A stretch of 64,000 nt of DNA from JBALVT01 sp045110675. Its GTDB lineage: Bacteria > Pseudomonadota > Gammaproteobacteria > Pseudomonadales > Halieaceae. The stretch is taken from positions 29,801-93,800 of the forward strand of contig JBGCGJ010000044.1 in the NCBI GenBank assembly GCA_045110675.1. The letters run 5' to 3'. The position numbers were made by a program, and so were the translations under genes. The notes under the pieces were generated by a model, which saw only the letters and a list, made by a program, of their open reading frames with translations, was not told the origin of the DNA and ran no database searches. This document shows, piece after piece, positions 25,926 to 35,186 of this stretch (position 1 is its first letter; each line of letters opens with the position of its first letter).

Positions 25926-26402
25926 ATGAAAATAAAAAATTTGTTCATTCTGATAGTGTCGCATATCGCAGTGGGTGCATTTGGTTTTGCCGCCGGAATA
26001 TACGCCCTCCCTATACTCATTGCTCCGGAGTCGCCAACTGAATCTGAGATCACTGCTATGTCTTCACGAGCAAAATACTCTGGAGAGTTTACAAGAGACC
26101 GCGCAGATAGCGACTCACTTCATTGGGGGGAGGGTCATGTTTCTGTTGGCGCCGAGTTTATCACCCTAATGGGGAAGCTCGCGGCTGGTCCAGACTACAA
26201 GCTCTACCTATCGCCAGAGTTTGTGGAAACTGAACTAGACTTTGAACGTTTAAAGCCAGCTATGGTTCGCGTAGGAGATGTTAAAACCTTTGAAAACTTT
26301 CTGGTTAAAGTTTCCCCTGATGTCAATATCTCAAACTACAACACTGTCATCGTTTGGTGCGAGACGTTTGGTGAATTTATTACATCTGCGAGGTATCGCT
26401 AG
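25926..26402 (+). CDS. DM13 domain-containing protein
   Basis: 158 residues with one N-terminal membrane segment or signal anchor (about residues 5-32, LFILIVSHIAVGAFGFAAGI). The rest is a DM13 domain: DSLHWGEGHVSV, PDYKLYLSPEFVETE, NYNTVIVWCETFGEFITSAR. DM13 domains are proposed electron-transfer modules that use the conserved Cys, here in VIVWCETFGEFI. The protein probably faces the periplasm. Single gene with its own ribosome site. Confidence 0.8.
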   Translation: MKIKNLFILIVSHIAVGAFGFAAGIYALPILIAPESPTESEITAMSSRAKYSGEFTRDRADSDSLHWGEGHVSVGAEFITLMGKLAAGPDYKLYLSPEFVETELDFERLKPAMVRVGDVKTFENFLVKVSPDVNISNYNTVIVWCETFGEFITSARYR

Positions 26403-26496
26403 GGTCGAACGCTCGCCAGTGTCGTGTGATTGTGGCCTTAACGCCAGCTGGGATTAACCCTTTCTGTATAGGGATAAATTCAACGAGCGGAGAGCT

Positions 26497-27435
26497 ATGA
26501 GCGAAGAAAATACAGGGAAATTGATTTCCGGTTTTTGGCGGAGAATCGGCGCTTTACTGATTGATGTCGTGTTACTCGGCTTCCTGGGTTCAATGCTGGG
26601 GCTGGTTTTTGAATCTGCTTTCGTTGAATTAGGCGGCTGGGGTCGCGTTGTCGGCTTTGCGATAGCGCTGGTCTACTTTGGTGTTATGAACAGTCGTATC
26701 TCTGGGGGACAGACTGTCGGGAAGCGTATACTTGATCTAAGGGTGATCGGGTCGGATAACCTCCCTATCGGAACCCGTAAGTCTCTGGTTCGCGCTGCAA
26801 TTCTCGCCATTCCGTTCTCTCTCAATGGTGCTCAGTTCTCCAGCAATCTGATTTTTTCGTATCTGGTTTACCCTCTCAGTTTGGTGGTTTTGGGTGGTAT
26901 TTTTTCAATAGGCTATTTGTATCTATTCAACCGTCTGACCCGCCAGTCACTTCACGATCTGGCCGTTGGGAGTTATGTCGTCAATGCGGAAGCGCCCAAT
27001 CAAGAAGTTGGAAAGATGTGGAGTGCACACCTCATTGTCATTCTCGTTCTAGGTGTGTTGGCACTTCTGGCACCCTTACTGGGGAATTATTTCGTCGAGC
27101 GCACTGCGTTTAAAAGTATGCTGAAAGCTCAAGCGGCTATAATGTCTGTTGAAGGCGTGTCGTACGCACAGATGTCTACCAATACTATGATTTTGAGCAA
27201 GATTAACCAAGAAAGCACATCCACTGATTATGTGAACGCACAGATCTTTTTAACGGGCAAGAATATCAACGATTCAGAATTGGCGAGTCAGTTCGCTCAT
27301 CTGGTCATTGCCAATTATCCCGAAGCAACAGAAAAAGAGTCTCTTCAGATTACGCTAAGCTACGGCTATGACATAGGTATTTGGTCTGTGTGGTATCACT
27401 ACACCCATGGCTTCGATCCTAACGCTATCAATTAA
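26497..27435 (+). CDS. RDD family membrane protein
   Basis: 312 residues. The RDD domain shows at the N-terminus (FWRRIGALLIDVVLLGFLG) and in SGGQTVGKRILDLRVI and RQSLHDLAVGSYVV, with three to four hydrophobic segments. A further membrane helix near residues 175-198 is followed by a C-terminal soluble part of about 110 residues that I do not recognise. RDD proteins are thought to be small transporters, in some cases Na+/H+-exchanging, but the function here is open. A 15-base gap leads to ytoQ. Confidence 0.82.
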   Translation: MSEENTGKLISGFWRRIGALLIDVVLLGFLGSMLGLVFESAFVELGGWGRVVGFAIALVYFGVMNSRISGGQTVGKRILDLRVIGSDNLPIGTRKSLVRAAILAIPFSLNGAQFSSNLIFSYLVYPLSLVVLGGIFSIGYLYLFNRLTRQSLHDLAVGSYVVNAEAPNQEVGKMWSAHLIVILVLGVLALLAPLLGNYFVERTAFKSMLKAQAAIMSVEGVSYAQMSTNTMILSKINQESTSTDYVNAQIFLTGKNINDSELASQFAHLVIANYPEATEKESLQITLSYGYDIGIWSVWYHYTHGFDPNAIN

Positions 27436-27450
27436 AAAAAGGTTTTGAAA

Positions 27451-27894
27451 ATGAATTGGACGGTATATCTCTCAGGCGAAATACACACAGATTGGAGAGA
27501 GCAAATAATACGGGGTTGTGAAGCGCAAAATTTGCCAATCACTTTCACCTCCGCGGTGACTAATCACGAAGCAAGCGACGCTGCAGGCGACGTACTAGGT
27601 CATGAGGACTACAGTTTTTGGCGAGACCATAAATCCGCAAAAGTAAATGGGATCAGGACGAAGACGCTTATTGAAACCTGTGATCTTGCAGTGGTGCGTT
27701 TTGGAGACAAATACAAGCAGTGGAACGCGGCGTTTGATGCGGGTTATTGTGCGGCCTTGGACACGCCATACATTACGCTGCACGATGAAAATATCATCCA
27801 CCCCTTAAAGGAGGTGGATGCAGCGGCTATGGCGTGGTCTACCACCGTCGAGCAGGTGGTAGATATACTGAAGTATGTAACCACTCAGGAGTAG
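27451..27894 (+). CDS. YtoQ family protein
   Basis: 147 residues from ATG 27451 (a TTG six bases earlier is possible but further from a good start context). The sequence MNWTVYLSGEIHTDWREQI, SVxDHEASD-like VTNHEASDAAGDVLG and AVVRFGDKYKQWNAAFDAGY matches the YtoQ family, which has a nucleoside 2-deoxyribosyltransferase-like fold. The biological role is not established. Confidence 0.83.
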   Translation: MNWTVYLSGEIHTDWREQIIRGCEAQNLPITFTSAVTNHEASDAAGDVLGHEDYSFWRDHKSAKVNGIRTKTLIETCDLAVVRFGDKYKQWNAAFDAGYCAALDTPYITLHDENIIHPLKEVDAAAMAWSTTVEQVVDILKYVTTQE

Positions 27895-28122
27895 CTGTAG
27901 TAGCTCAGACCCTATCTGACAGGCAGTGCCGGATCGGGTCTAGACTAGATGTCCGCTTTCACCACTTTTACGACATTTAGGCCATAAAGCCTTATACAAT
28001 ATATGGTTATACTATGTCAGGATTTTTAACACTTCTAGAAATAAAAAGGATTCGTATTTCGCCACAACCCTGGCTTCGCAGGGTTTGGGGTTTCTGGCCT
28101 AGTACTTGCCTGTGCTAGTTTA

Positions 28123-28804
28123 AGAGCAGGCAAAAAGGGCTCTGGCCCCTTTTCCCGCGTTCAGCGAATCCTCACTGAGAATGGTGGCATCCGCCCGCCG
28201 AAAAGAAAACGATCACCCCTGGCATTGACTCTCGCGGAGCGAGAGATTATTTCGCGTGGGCTGGCGCAGCAGTTATCCGTGCGCACTATAGCGAGCCAAC
28301 TTGACCGTTCACCCTCGACAATAAGCCGAGAAATTCGCCGTACCGGGTCACTGGGAAGGCGACCTAATAGCAGGCTCTCGTGGAAGCCATATCGCCACAT
28401 TGGTGGAGCGTCAGACTTGGTATGTCATGTTGGCGAAGGTCGAAGACAAGACCACTGATACTGTTGTCAGCTCCTTGATTCAACAAGCTGGGGAACTGCC
28501 GAATGAGCTGTATAAGTCTCTGACCTGGGATCGAGGTTCAGAGATGTCGGGCCACAAGAAATTTACACTGGCGACGGATATCCAGGTGTACTTCTGCGAC
28601 CCCAAAAGCCCATGGCAGCGAGGCTCTAACGAAAATACAAACCGGGTGTTACGGCAGTACTTCCCCAAGGGAACCGATCTATCGGTCCACTCTCAGGAAG
28701 AGCTAAATCGGGTGGCAAGACGATTAAACGAACGCCCCAGAAAAACGCTAGACTATGAAACACCGGCAGATCGATTTGCCGCATGTGTTGCGTCGACCGG
28801 TTGA
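28123..28804 (+). pseudogene. IS30-family transposase remnant, frameshifted and internally deleted
   Basis: Reading frame 1 gives an IS30-type N-terminus (RVQRILTENGGIRPPKRKR, LTLAEREIISRGLAQQLSVR, SPSTISREIRR). The sequence then jumps in another frame directly to the DDE core (GHWEGDLIAG, then TLVERQTWYVMLAKVEDKTT, LTWDRGSEMSGHKKF, PWQRGSNENTNR). About 150 residues that normally separate the two are missing and the frame changes at the junction near 28350, so no full transposase can be made. The DDE residues of the second part are still readable. The 5' limit is uncertain and no terminal inverted repeats were found. Confidence 0.85.
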
Positions 28805-28869
28805 ACCCGCACCTCAAAGCGGCCGTCAACGGATCGGCGTTCTATGTGTGGAATACCAGTCTGCGTCGG

Positions 28870-29433
28870 TTACTGTCCCATGACTATAAATGCGTCCGCC
28901 AAGAATAGACCTGCTGCAAGCGGCAGCATCACGGAGATGAGGGCAATATGAACCGCGGGCCGCGCACTCACAAGGCCAATTATCCAGATGAGCATGAACG
29001 GAGCGGCTTGTAGCTGATATGCTGTTACTTCGCCTAAGGGTTGGGTGCCCGCGAGCCAAGGAAATAGCATGATAGTAGTCATCGACGCGAGACCGACAGC
29101 GAAGAAGGGAACTCGATTGTCATAAAAGTGTTGTCGATAGGAGGCGATTTCTTGTGAGGGCCGTCCGGTCAGTAGTTGGGCGCGTACGATTACCAACGCG
29201 GGAGTGCAGAGTGTTAGTAGGAACGTAATGGGACCGAACTCGAAGTCATGCGCGGCGGCAAAGAAGTTCCACCACGACAGTGCTGAGAATAGAAGTAGAT
29301 ACACGGCCCACCCTGCGTGTACCCAATAGCGCCGATTAGAATCGAAAATGTCGGAGAGTGAGCCAAGAAGCCTTCCCACGGCGATCGAATAGAGGAGCGC
29401 GACGGCAACGGAAACAAACTCGAACTGACTCAT
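28870..29433 (-). CDS. Uncharacterised multi-pass membrane protein
   Basis: 187 residues from ATG 29433. Six hydrophobic stretches are seen, for example FVSVAVALLYSIAVGRLLG, WAVYLLLFSALSWWNFF and LISVMLPLAAGLFLADAFIV, with short charged loops, so it is an inner-membrane protein. No catalytic or transport motif is recognised. A TTG five codons upstream is an alternative start. It lies alone beside the dead transposase. Confidence 0.65.
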   Translation of the reverse strand: MSQFEFVSVAVALLYSIAVGRLLGSLSDIFDSNRRYWVHAGWAVYLLLFSALSWWNFFAAAHDFEFGPITFLLTLCTPALVIVRAQLLTGRPSQEIASYRQHFYDNRVPFFAVGLASMTTIMLFPWLAGTQPLGEVTAYQLQAAPFMLIWIIGLVSARPAVHIALISVMLPLAAGLFLADAFIVMGQ

Positions 29434-29732
29434 GCTTGTACCGCCCAAAAGTTAAGTATGCGGAAAAGTGGCATATAGCGCCGATTCACTATAGATAGGA
29501 TTTCATTTCATCGGTGTAATGCAGACGAGTTTTTCGAGACATATTGTGACACTCCAGTTTCCTATTGAAGATAGCAGGGTGTTGCGTTGATCAATTGAAT
29601 TCACAGTCGAAAGCAGACCCTCGGGACATTGTAGACCAAAAGGCCGCTGTTAGGACAAAGCGGTCATCGGCAGTCAGACACTGTCTTTCAGATCGGGTCT
29701 GGATTACTACAAGTAGCTCATCCTTGTGCCTG

Positions 29733-30143
29733 CTAGGGAGCAATCTTGGTGCGCTTGCCTTTAATCAATCCGCGGAACCAATCGAGTAGGGTTTCTGCCT
29801 TATAGTCCGTGAACTCGCCCGCATCCATAAATACTCCGTGCTCGTCACAGACTTCCCACCAGATGTGTTTCTGCTTTTTGTCGGCAGACTTCAACATAGG
29901 TTTTCCACAGCGGGGGCAGTCAATTTCATCTCGACTATCCCACTTCCAGCCTTCATTCGGATCACCAGAATCGAGATCTTCGCTGCCCAGAATTTGTTTG
30001 AGCCTGTTGGCTTCTTTGTCATCGAACCAAAGTCCCACGCAGTGGGTGCAGCGGTCGATGGTAATGCCATCGTGAGTGGCTTCTTCCATTCCATGACCGC
30101 ACTTTGGGCATTTCAGCGAGTGTGTAGCTTGATCATATACCAT
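29733..30143 (-). CDS. TFIIB-type zinc ribbon (zf-TFIIB) protein
   Basis: 136 residues from ATG 30143, which has AAGGA upstream. There are two zinc-ribbon halves: CPKCGHGMEEA with DRCTHCVGLWFDDKE, and CPRCGKPMLK with VCDEHGVFMDAGEF. The GLWFD and GVFMDAGEF patterns after the second knuckle are typical of the bacterial zf-TFIIB family, which has no defined function. It sits 42 bases after the RND gene on the same strand and may belong to that operon. Confidence 0.82.
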   Translation of the reverse strand: MVYDQATHSLKCPKCGHGMEEATHDGITIDRCTHCVGLWFDDKEANRLKQILGSEDLDSGDPNEGWKWDSRDEIDCPRCGKPMLKSADKKQKHIWWEVCDEHGVFMDAGEFTDYKAETLLDWFRGLIKGKRTKIAP

Positions 30144-30185
30144 TGCTATTTCCTTTTTGAGCAAAGTGGCTCTCTAAAGTAGCGT

Positions 30186-32594
30186 TTAAGCGGCTTGCTC
30201 AACATTGTCTTCGATTACAGCGGGCTTAACTAGAAAGTGTGCTAGCGCTGGCATGAGGATAAGCGCACCGAACATATTCCAGATAAACATAAACGTTAGC
30301 AATATGCCCATATCAGCCTGGAACTTGATGGGGGAGGCCGCCCAGGTGATAACACCGGCGGCAAGAGTGACCCCAATAAGGGCAACGACTCGTCCAGTAA
30401 AGTTGAGGGTCTCGTAATAGGCGGTAGTGAGATCCATGCCTTGTTTTTGTTTCGCCAGAATTACCGTTAAGACATAGAGCGCGTAGTCGACGCCAATTCC
30501 GACTCCTAGTGCGATAACCGGGAGAGTCGCCACTTTCACTCCAATACCCAACCAAACCATTAGCGCCTCACACAATATAGAGGTGAGCATGAGAGGCAGC
30601 ACGGCACAGATAACGCCAGGCACCGACCGAAATGTAAGCATACAAAGCACGATCACTGCGCCGTACACGTAAAATAGCATTTCTCTATTGGCCTTTTTGA
30701 CGACCACGTTAGTCGCTGCTTCAAATCCGGCGCTTCCAGCTGCACCGAGGAAATCAGCGGTGGCGTTCTCACCCCATTCAGCGTTGAAGCTTTCCAGGGC
30801 TTCCACTACATCGGATAGAGTCTCTGCTTTGTGATCTGCCAAATAAATCAGCATCGGCCAGATCGAACAGCCTGCATCAACATATCCGAGGGTAACGAGT
30901 TCGTTAACAGCGTAATTGACGGTGTCTTGATTGCGGAACAGCGAGTGCCACTTGGGGAAACCCTCATTGATACCCATCATGATGTCTCGGGTTCTGACGT
31001 TCAGACCGCGAACATCTTCCACACCGTTTACTTGTCTCAATCGCCATTCGAGCTCATTGGCAAGGCTCAAGCTTTCGTGGTTTACGCATCCATCCGCAGG
31101 TGTTTTTACAATGACGGCGAAAACATCTGTACTCACAGAATAGTTTTCGATCATATATGCGACATCTTTGTTGTAGCGAGAATCCGGACGCAGCTCAGGG
31201 GCACCCGGATCCAGGTCGCCAATTTTTAAATCTCCCGCTACGTAAATGCCCACACCCGCAAGTACTACGCTCACTGCAATTGCAGCTGCTGCCGGGCCGC
31301 GCCTGGTAAAGCTCAGGAGAAAACGCCACAGGCCATGCATTTCTTCCATGCTCTTATGAGGCTTGCTCGCCAGTTCACCCGCTTTAATCCCGACACCGGT
31401 ATACGAAAGAATGATAGGCGTGAGTATCAGATTGGTGAAAATCAATACGAGTACGCCGATACTCGCCGTAACTGCCAGGTCTTGAATGACCTGAATTTGA
31501 ATAATCATCAGAACGGCAAATCCCACACCGTCTGATAAGAGAGCGGTTACTCCAGCCATGAACAAAGCGCGGAAAGTGTAACGGGCAGCCACATAGCGAT
31601 GACTTCCCCGGCCGATATCCTGAAGTACGCCATTGAGTTTTTGTGCGCCGTGGCTTACACCAATCGCGAATACCAGGAAGGGCACCAAAATTGAAAAGGG
31701 GTCGAGCTCATAGCCCAGGGTCGCAAGAATACCCATCTGCCACACAACGGCAACCAGAGTGCAGCCAATCACCATCAGCGTCGATCTTAGACAGCGTGTG
31801 TACATGTAAAGTAGTACTGTAGCAATGACCACAGCGACCGCGAAAAATATCATGACGGCGAACAATCCATCAATCAGATCGCCGATGAGTTTGGCAAAGC
31901 CGATAACATGTATCGATTTGTTTTCATCATCACCGGCGAATTGTTCGCGAATTTCTTCGAGCTTATCCGAAAGCTCTGTGTAGTTGAGGCGCTCGCCTGT
32001 TTCCGGGTTGTTATCCAATAGAGGAACAATAATGGCCGCGGACTTCTCGTCGTTGGCGACCAGGTCACCCATAATGCCAGCTCTGAGAATATTGCGTTTT
32101 ACCTCCCCGATTGATTGGGGAGAGCCGTTAAAATCGCCGGGGATGACTGGCCCACCTTCAAACCCTTGTTCTGTCACCACACGCCATCGAGTGTTAGGTG
32201 TGAAGATAGATTTCATGCCGTTTCGATCAACGCCGGGAATGTAAAATATGGCGTCATTAACCTGCTCCAGATAACTCAGGTTTTCCGGGGTAAACATTGT
32301 GCCGTCTTTAACAGCAACGACCACTCGAAGATTATTGCCGAGTCCTTTCAGTTCATCTTTGTTTTCTTGATAATTCATCACGTACTGATGATTCTTGGGC
32401 AAGGTTTTCTCAAACCCTGCTTCCAATTTAATTTTCGTCGCTTGAAACCCAAGAACTAATGTCACCAGTAAGCAAAAAAGAACCACTGCCGGCCTGTTGT
32501 TAAAAACCAATCTCTCGAGGAAGTTCCCAGATTGAAAATCAAATTGAGTTAAATCTGAAACTACCGGTAAGTCTGACTGTTCAGCGTGAGCCAT
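30186..32594 (-). CDS. RND superfamily (MMPL-type) transporter
   Basis: 802 residues with the RND layout in duplicate: a first membrane helix (about 33-52), a large periplasmic loop (NHQYVMNYQENKDELKGLGN), a five-helix bundle with GYELDPFSILVPFLVFAIGV, then a second loop and a second bundle with VATLPVIALGVGIGVDYALY. This is the MMPL/HpnN-like class that exports lipids or other hydrophobic molecules using the proton gradient. It is the last gene of the DUF1302-DUF1329-YCF48-RND set, a recurrent four-gene block in proteobacteria that degrade hydrophobic compounds. The cargo is unknown. Confidence 0.87.
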   Translation of the reverse strand: MAHAEQSDLPVVSDLTQFDFQSGNFLERLVFNNRPAVVLFCLLVTLVLGFQATKIKLEAGFEKTLPKNHQYVMNYQENKDELKGLGNNLRVVVAVKDGTMFTPENLSYLEQVNDAIFYIPGVDRNGMKSIFTPNTRWRVVTEQGFEGGPVIPGDFNGSPQSIGEVKRNILRAGIMGDLVANDEKSAAIIVPLLDNNPETGERLNYTELSDKLEEIREQFAGDDENKSIHVIGFAKLIGDLIDGLFAVMIFFAVAVVIATVLLYMYTRCLRSTLMVIGCTLVAVVWQMGILATLGYELDPFSILVPFLVFAIGVSHGAQKLNGVLQDIGRGSHRYVAARYTFRALFMAGVTALLSDGVGFAVLMIIQIQVIQDLAVTASIGVLVLIFTNLILTPIILSYTGVGIKAGELASKPHKSMEEMHGLWRFLLSFTRRGPAAAAIAVSVVLAGVGIYVAGDLKIGDLDPGAPELRPDSRYNKDVAYMIENYSVSTDVFAVIVKTPADGCVNHESLSLANELEWRLRQVNGVEDVRGLNVRTRDIMMGINEGFPKWHSLFRNQDTVNYAVNELVTLGYVDAGCSIWPMLIYLADHKAETLSDVVEALESFNAEWGENATADFLGAAGSAGFEAATNVVVKKANREMLFYVYGAVIVLCMLTFRSVPGVICAVLPLMLTSILCEALMVWLGIGVKVATLPVIALGVGIGVDYALYVLTVILAKQKQGMDLTTAYYETLNFTGRVVALIGVTLAAGVITWAASPIKFQADMGILLTFMFIWNMFGALILMPALAHFLVKPAVIEDNVEQAA

Positions 32595-32618
32595 TAAAAA
32601 TTCTCCGAGGGCTTATAA

Positions 32619-33695
32619 TTATTTCGGCAATGTGAGTGTTTTAATTCCGGCGGGACCACCCACCAAAATAGTACCTTTGGCACCTTCTTCAACAGCGTAA
32701 ACGCGCCCGCCACTCGATACAGGTAAACGAGAAAAACTCATGCCGTCATCGTTGCTGAGTAAAACCTCACCGGCAATTCCGACAAACAACTGACGTCCAT
32801 CTGAGAGCACGGTGGAATCAACGATTGAGCTGGTAGGGGGCTTCTCGACTACTGTCCAGGTTTGTCCCTTGTCTGAGGTCCGAAACATTCGCCCTCTCAA
32901 ACCGCCCATGACGATTGAGCCATCAGAGGTATTTGAGCTGGTAAAAAAGCTCCCTTCCCAGGGCACTGAGTGCACCTGGCTGGCATGCCTGGAAATGACA
33001 TCGCCGACTAGAAAAAGACCGGCCTCGCCACTGATAAAAAATTGACCTTCGTCGGGTAGTGGTGCGAAGTCAAACATATGGTAGAAGGAATCATTTTCAA
33101 AGCGGTGCATGTTGTGTTCCCAATTCTCGCCGCCGTCAAAGGTTACCATCGACATGCCATAAGCACCGGCTGTATAGCCTTGCTTATCATTCACAAAGTT
33201 CACTTTGAAAAAAGGTTTGTCTGCGCCCTGGCTGATTGCGAAAATCATCTCCTCTACCAGAAAAGGGTAGTCTTCGTTTTCCGGGTCTGATTCCGCCAGC
33301 TTCTCGTAGTATTCCTTGCCCTCCAAGCCGAAGCGCAAGCCATCGAACTGTTTAACCCAGGTTTTTCCTCCATCGGAGGAATGAAGAATGATGCCTTCAT
33401 GACCCACTGCCCAACCTTTTTCAGCGGTGGGGAAACTGATATCCAAAATACTGCTGCGTACCGGCACATCAGCTTGAGTCCAGTTCTCGCCGTAGTCGTC
33501 CGAGTACAAAATGTGTCCGAATTGACCTGTGGCAAAATACCGTTCTCCGAATTTCGCAATAGTATAAATAAGGGATTTGGTCGCGATATCACTCTTTACG
33601 GCGGGCAAATTCATCACGTCATAGGTTTTGGCGTGAAGTCCCGCTGTGGTGGTGAATAAAAACAATACGCCTAGTAACGCTTTTCTTATCATCAT
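32619..33695 (-). CDS. YCF48/BNR-repeat exported protein
   Basis: 358 residues with a signal peptide (MMIRKALLGVLFLFTTTAG, then LHA). The mature part is a beta-propeller with repeated Asp-box-like units: ILYSDDYGENWTQ, ILHSSDGGKTWVKQF, MVTFDGGENWEHN, MFRTSDKGQTWTV, LLSNDDGMSFSRL. YCF48-type propellers act as assembly factors or binding platforms. Its position between the DUF1329 and RND genes suggests it is a periplasmic partner of the RND transporter. It starts after the hairpin terminator at 33729-33763, so part of the transcription may end before it. Confidence 0.83.
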   Translation of the reverse strand: MMIRKALLGVLFLFTTTAGLHAKTYDVMNLPAVKSDIATKSLIYTIAKFGERYFATGQFGHILYSDDYGENWTQADVPVRSSILDISFPTAEKGWAVGHEGIILHSSDGGKTWVKQFDGLRFGLEGKEYYEKLAESDPENEDYPFLVEEMIFAISQGADKPFFKVNFVNDKQGYTAGAYGMSMVTFDGGENWEHNMHRFENDSFYHMFDFAPLPDEGQFFISGEAGLFLVGDVISRHASQVHSVPWEGSFFTSSNTSDGSIVMGGLRGRMFRTSDKGQTWTVVEKPPTSSIVDSTVLSDGRQLFVGIAGEVLLSNDDGMSFSRLPVSSGGRVYAVEEGAKGTILVGGPAGIKTLTLPK

Positions 33696-33728
33696 GATTC
33701 TATTTCCATCGAAAGCTTATTGCTTAAA

Positions 33729-33763
33729 AAAAGGGCGCAGCGCTACGATTGCTGCGCCCTTTG
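33729..33763 (-). terminator. Rho-independent terminator or attenuator inside the RND gene cluster
   Basis: Read on the - strand, AAAGGGCGCAGC pairs with GCTGCGCCCTTT across a 9-base loop and is followed by a run of T. It lies 12 bases after the stop of the DUF1329 gene and 33 bases before the YCF48 start. It should stop or reduce transcription into the two downstream genes. Confidence 0.85.
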
Positions 33764-33775
33764 GATAGAACAGGT

Positions 33776-35137
33776 TTATCGCACGCCACCTCTGGCCATA
33801 CCCTTGGCTGAAAAGTATTTATCATTTTGCTTTACGCCATTTTTATACTTGCCTGGAATAGGCTTGGTATTCAGATTGTAAATACCCTGTAGTACGTCAT
33901 AGGCGCCGTAAGCGAAGTGATAGTTTGACTTGATATCGTAAAGATTGGCGCCGTAAGCGTATTGCACACGCCACATATTCCCTTGTCCATCGTAGTTGTC
34001 TGCAGCAAGGCCCGCCCAGCTGTCTTCGTCAATGTAAAAACGACGTTTGCTGTACAAGTGGCGGTTGCCGTCCTTCAGAGTTCCCTCGACGACCCAAACA
34101 CGGTGCTTTTCCCAGCGAATGAGATCTGGATTGAGAAACTTGTCGCCCAGAACATCTTCTACTTTTGACTGGAAAACGAAGTCATAGCAAGAGTAGGGGA
34201 TTATCATTTCCTGCTTGCCAACAAGTTCCCAGTTATAGCGCTCTGGAGAACCGTTGAAAATAAACGAGTCATCGTAGGTGGAAGTGCCTGCAACGCCGGG
34301 GTTGGGGGTATCGAAAGATACAGCAGGTGCTAGCCGAACGCGTCTTTGTCCTGTCAGATACTGCCAGGCTTTGCGTCCCTTACCTTGGGTGAAGTCTGCA
34401 CCGGGTTCGTGCACCAGTAAGATTTCTCCGGCTCGTCGGGCGGGTGCCTTATAGTTAATGCGGAGCTTCAGCCAAGGGGTGTCGCCGGCAAGTTGATCCG
34501 GGTTTTGGTACATCGGCATGAGATTGGTGATGTAGCCTGTCGTGGAAAGAATGCGCTTGCCATTGGAGCTTACATAGTAGACGTCATATTCCATGGAGTG
34601 ATCGGGAACATAACGAGTCAAGTGATTCCACAGAACTTCCGATCCTGATTTGGGGATGGGGAAGGGCACACCAGGATAAGAGCCTTCGACTTTTAATCCA
34701 TCGGCAACCAAGGTTGCCCCCGTCGCGTTCTTGAGGTTGTTGGCATACAGCCAGTCAGGCACAACGAAATCGCGTTTAGTAGGGTAAACGTTCATTTTAA
34801 AGCCATCAGCGCCGAGCTTTTCAAACAACGCTTTACTGCCGTCGGTGAGATTATCGGAATACTCCTGCCAATTGCTTGCATCGATAGTGTAAAGAGGCTT
34901 TTCATCGGGGTAGGCGTTAATGTAATTGTCTGAGCCGGCTACGAAACCTGCAGGTGTGGGTGTGCCAGCCTCGTTCCACGGTGGTATCGAACCGTCAGCA
35001 TTACCCGCACGCTCTGCACCCATAGGTGTGAGTTCGTTCGAGAGTTTGGCGGCTTCTTCAGCAGAGACACCAGCCAAGGCACTGCTGGCGACGAAGGTAC
35101 TTAGGCAAAATGCGGTGAGCATTTTTGTATGGATCAT
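33776..35137 (-). CDS. DUF1329 domain-containing outer membrane lipoprotein-sorting-like protein
   Basis: 453 residues with a signal peptide (MLTAFCLSTFVASSALAG). The mature protein carries the DUF1329 pattern: ELTPMGAERAGNADGSIPPW, PKSGSEVLWNHLTRY, GQRRVRLAPAVSFDTPNP and KHRVWVVEGTLKDGNRHLY. The fold is related to LolA/LolB-type lipid carriers. It always travels with DUF1302 proteins, and here the two genes are 49 bases apart. Inferred role: periplasmic carrier between the DUF1302 barrel and the RND pump. Confidence 0.87.
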   Translation of the reverse strand: MIHTKMLTAFCLSTFVASSALAGVSAEEAAKLSNELTPMGAERAGNADGSIPPWNEAGTPTPAGFVAGSDNYINAYPDEKPLYTIDASNWQEYSDNLTDGSKALFEKLGADGFKMNVYPTKRDFVVPDWLYANNLKNATGATLVADGLKVEGSYPGVPFPIPKSGSEVLWNHLTRYVPDHSMEYDVYYVSSNGKRILSTTGYITNLMPMYQNPDQLAGDTPWLKLRINYKAPARRAGEILLVHEPGADFTQGKGRKAWQYLTGQRRVRLAPAVSFDTPNPGVAGTSTYDDSFIFNGSPERYNWELVGKQEMIIPYSCYDFVFQSKVEDVLGDKFLNPDLIRWEKHRVWVVEGTLKDGNRHLYSKRRFYIDEDSWAGLAADNYDGQGNMWRVQYAYGANLYDIKSNYHFAYGAYDVLQGIYNLNTKPIPGKYKNGVKQNDKYFSAKGMARGGVR

Positions 35138-35186
35138 CTTGTCTTCCTCTTTGAGAGTAATGTGATGTCGTGTGTCTGTTCGATGT

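Noticed and set aside
27907..27941. Inverted repeat AGACCC ... GGGTCT after ytoQ, thought to be a terminator
   Set aside because: The loop is long (23 bases) and no T-run follows, so it is not a convincing terminator.
27932..29702. The 10-mer GATCGGGTCT on both sides of the dead IS30 transposase, considered as element ends
   Set aside because: Both copies are in the same orientation, short, and not at plausible transposon ends; likely chance.
30831..31229. Open frame of 132 codons on the + strand within the RND gene
   Set aside because: Antisense shadow of a well-supported gene; no recognisable protein sequence and no ribosome site.
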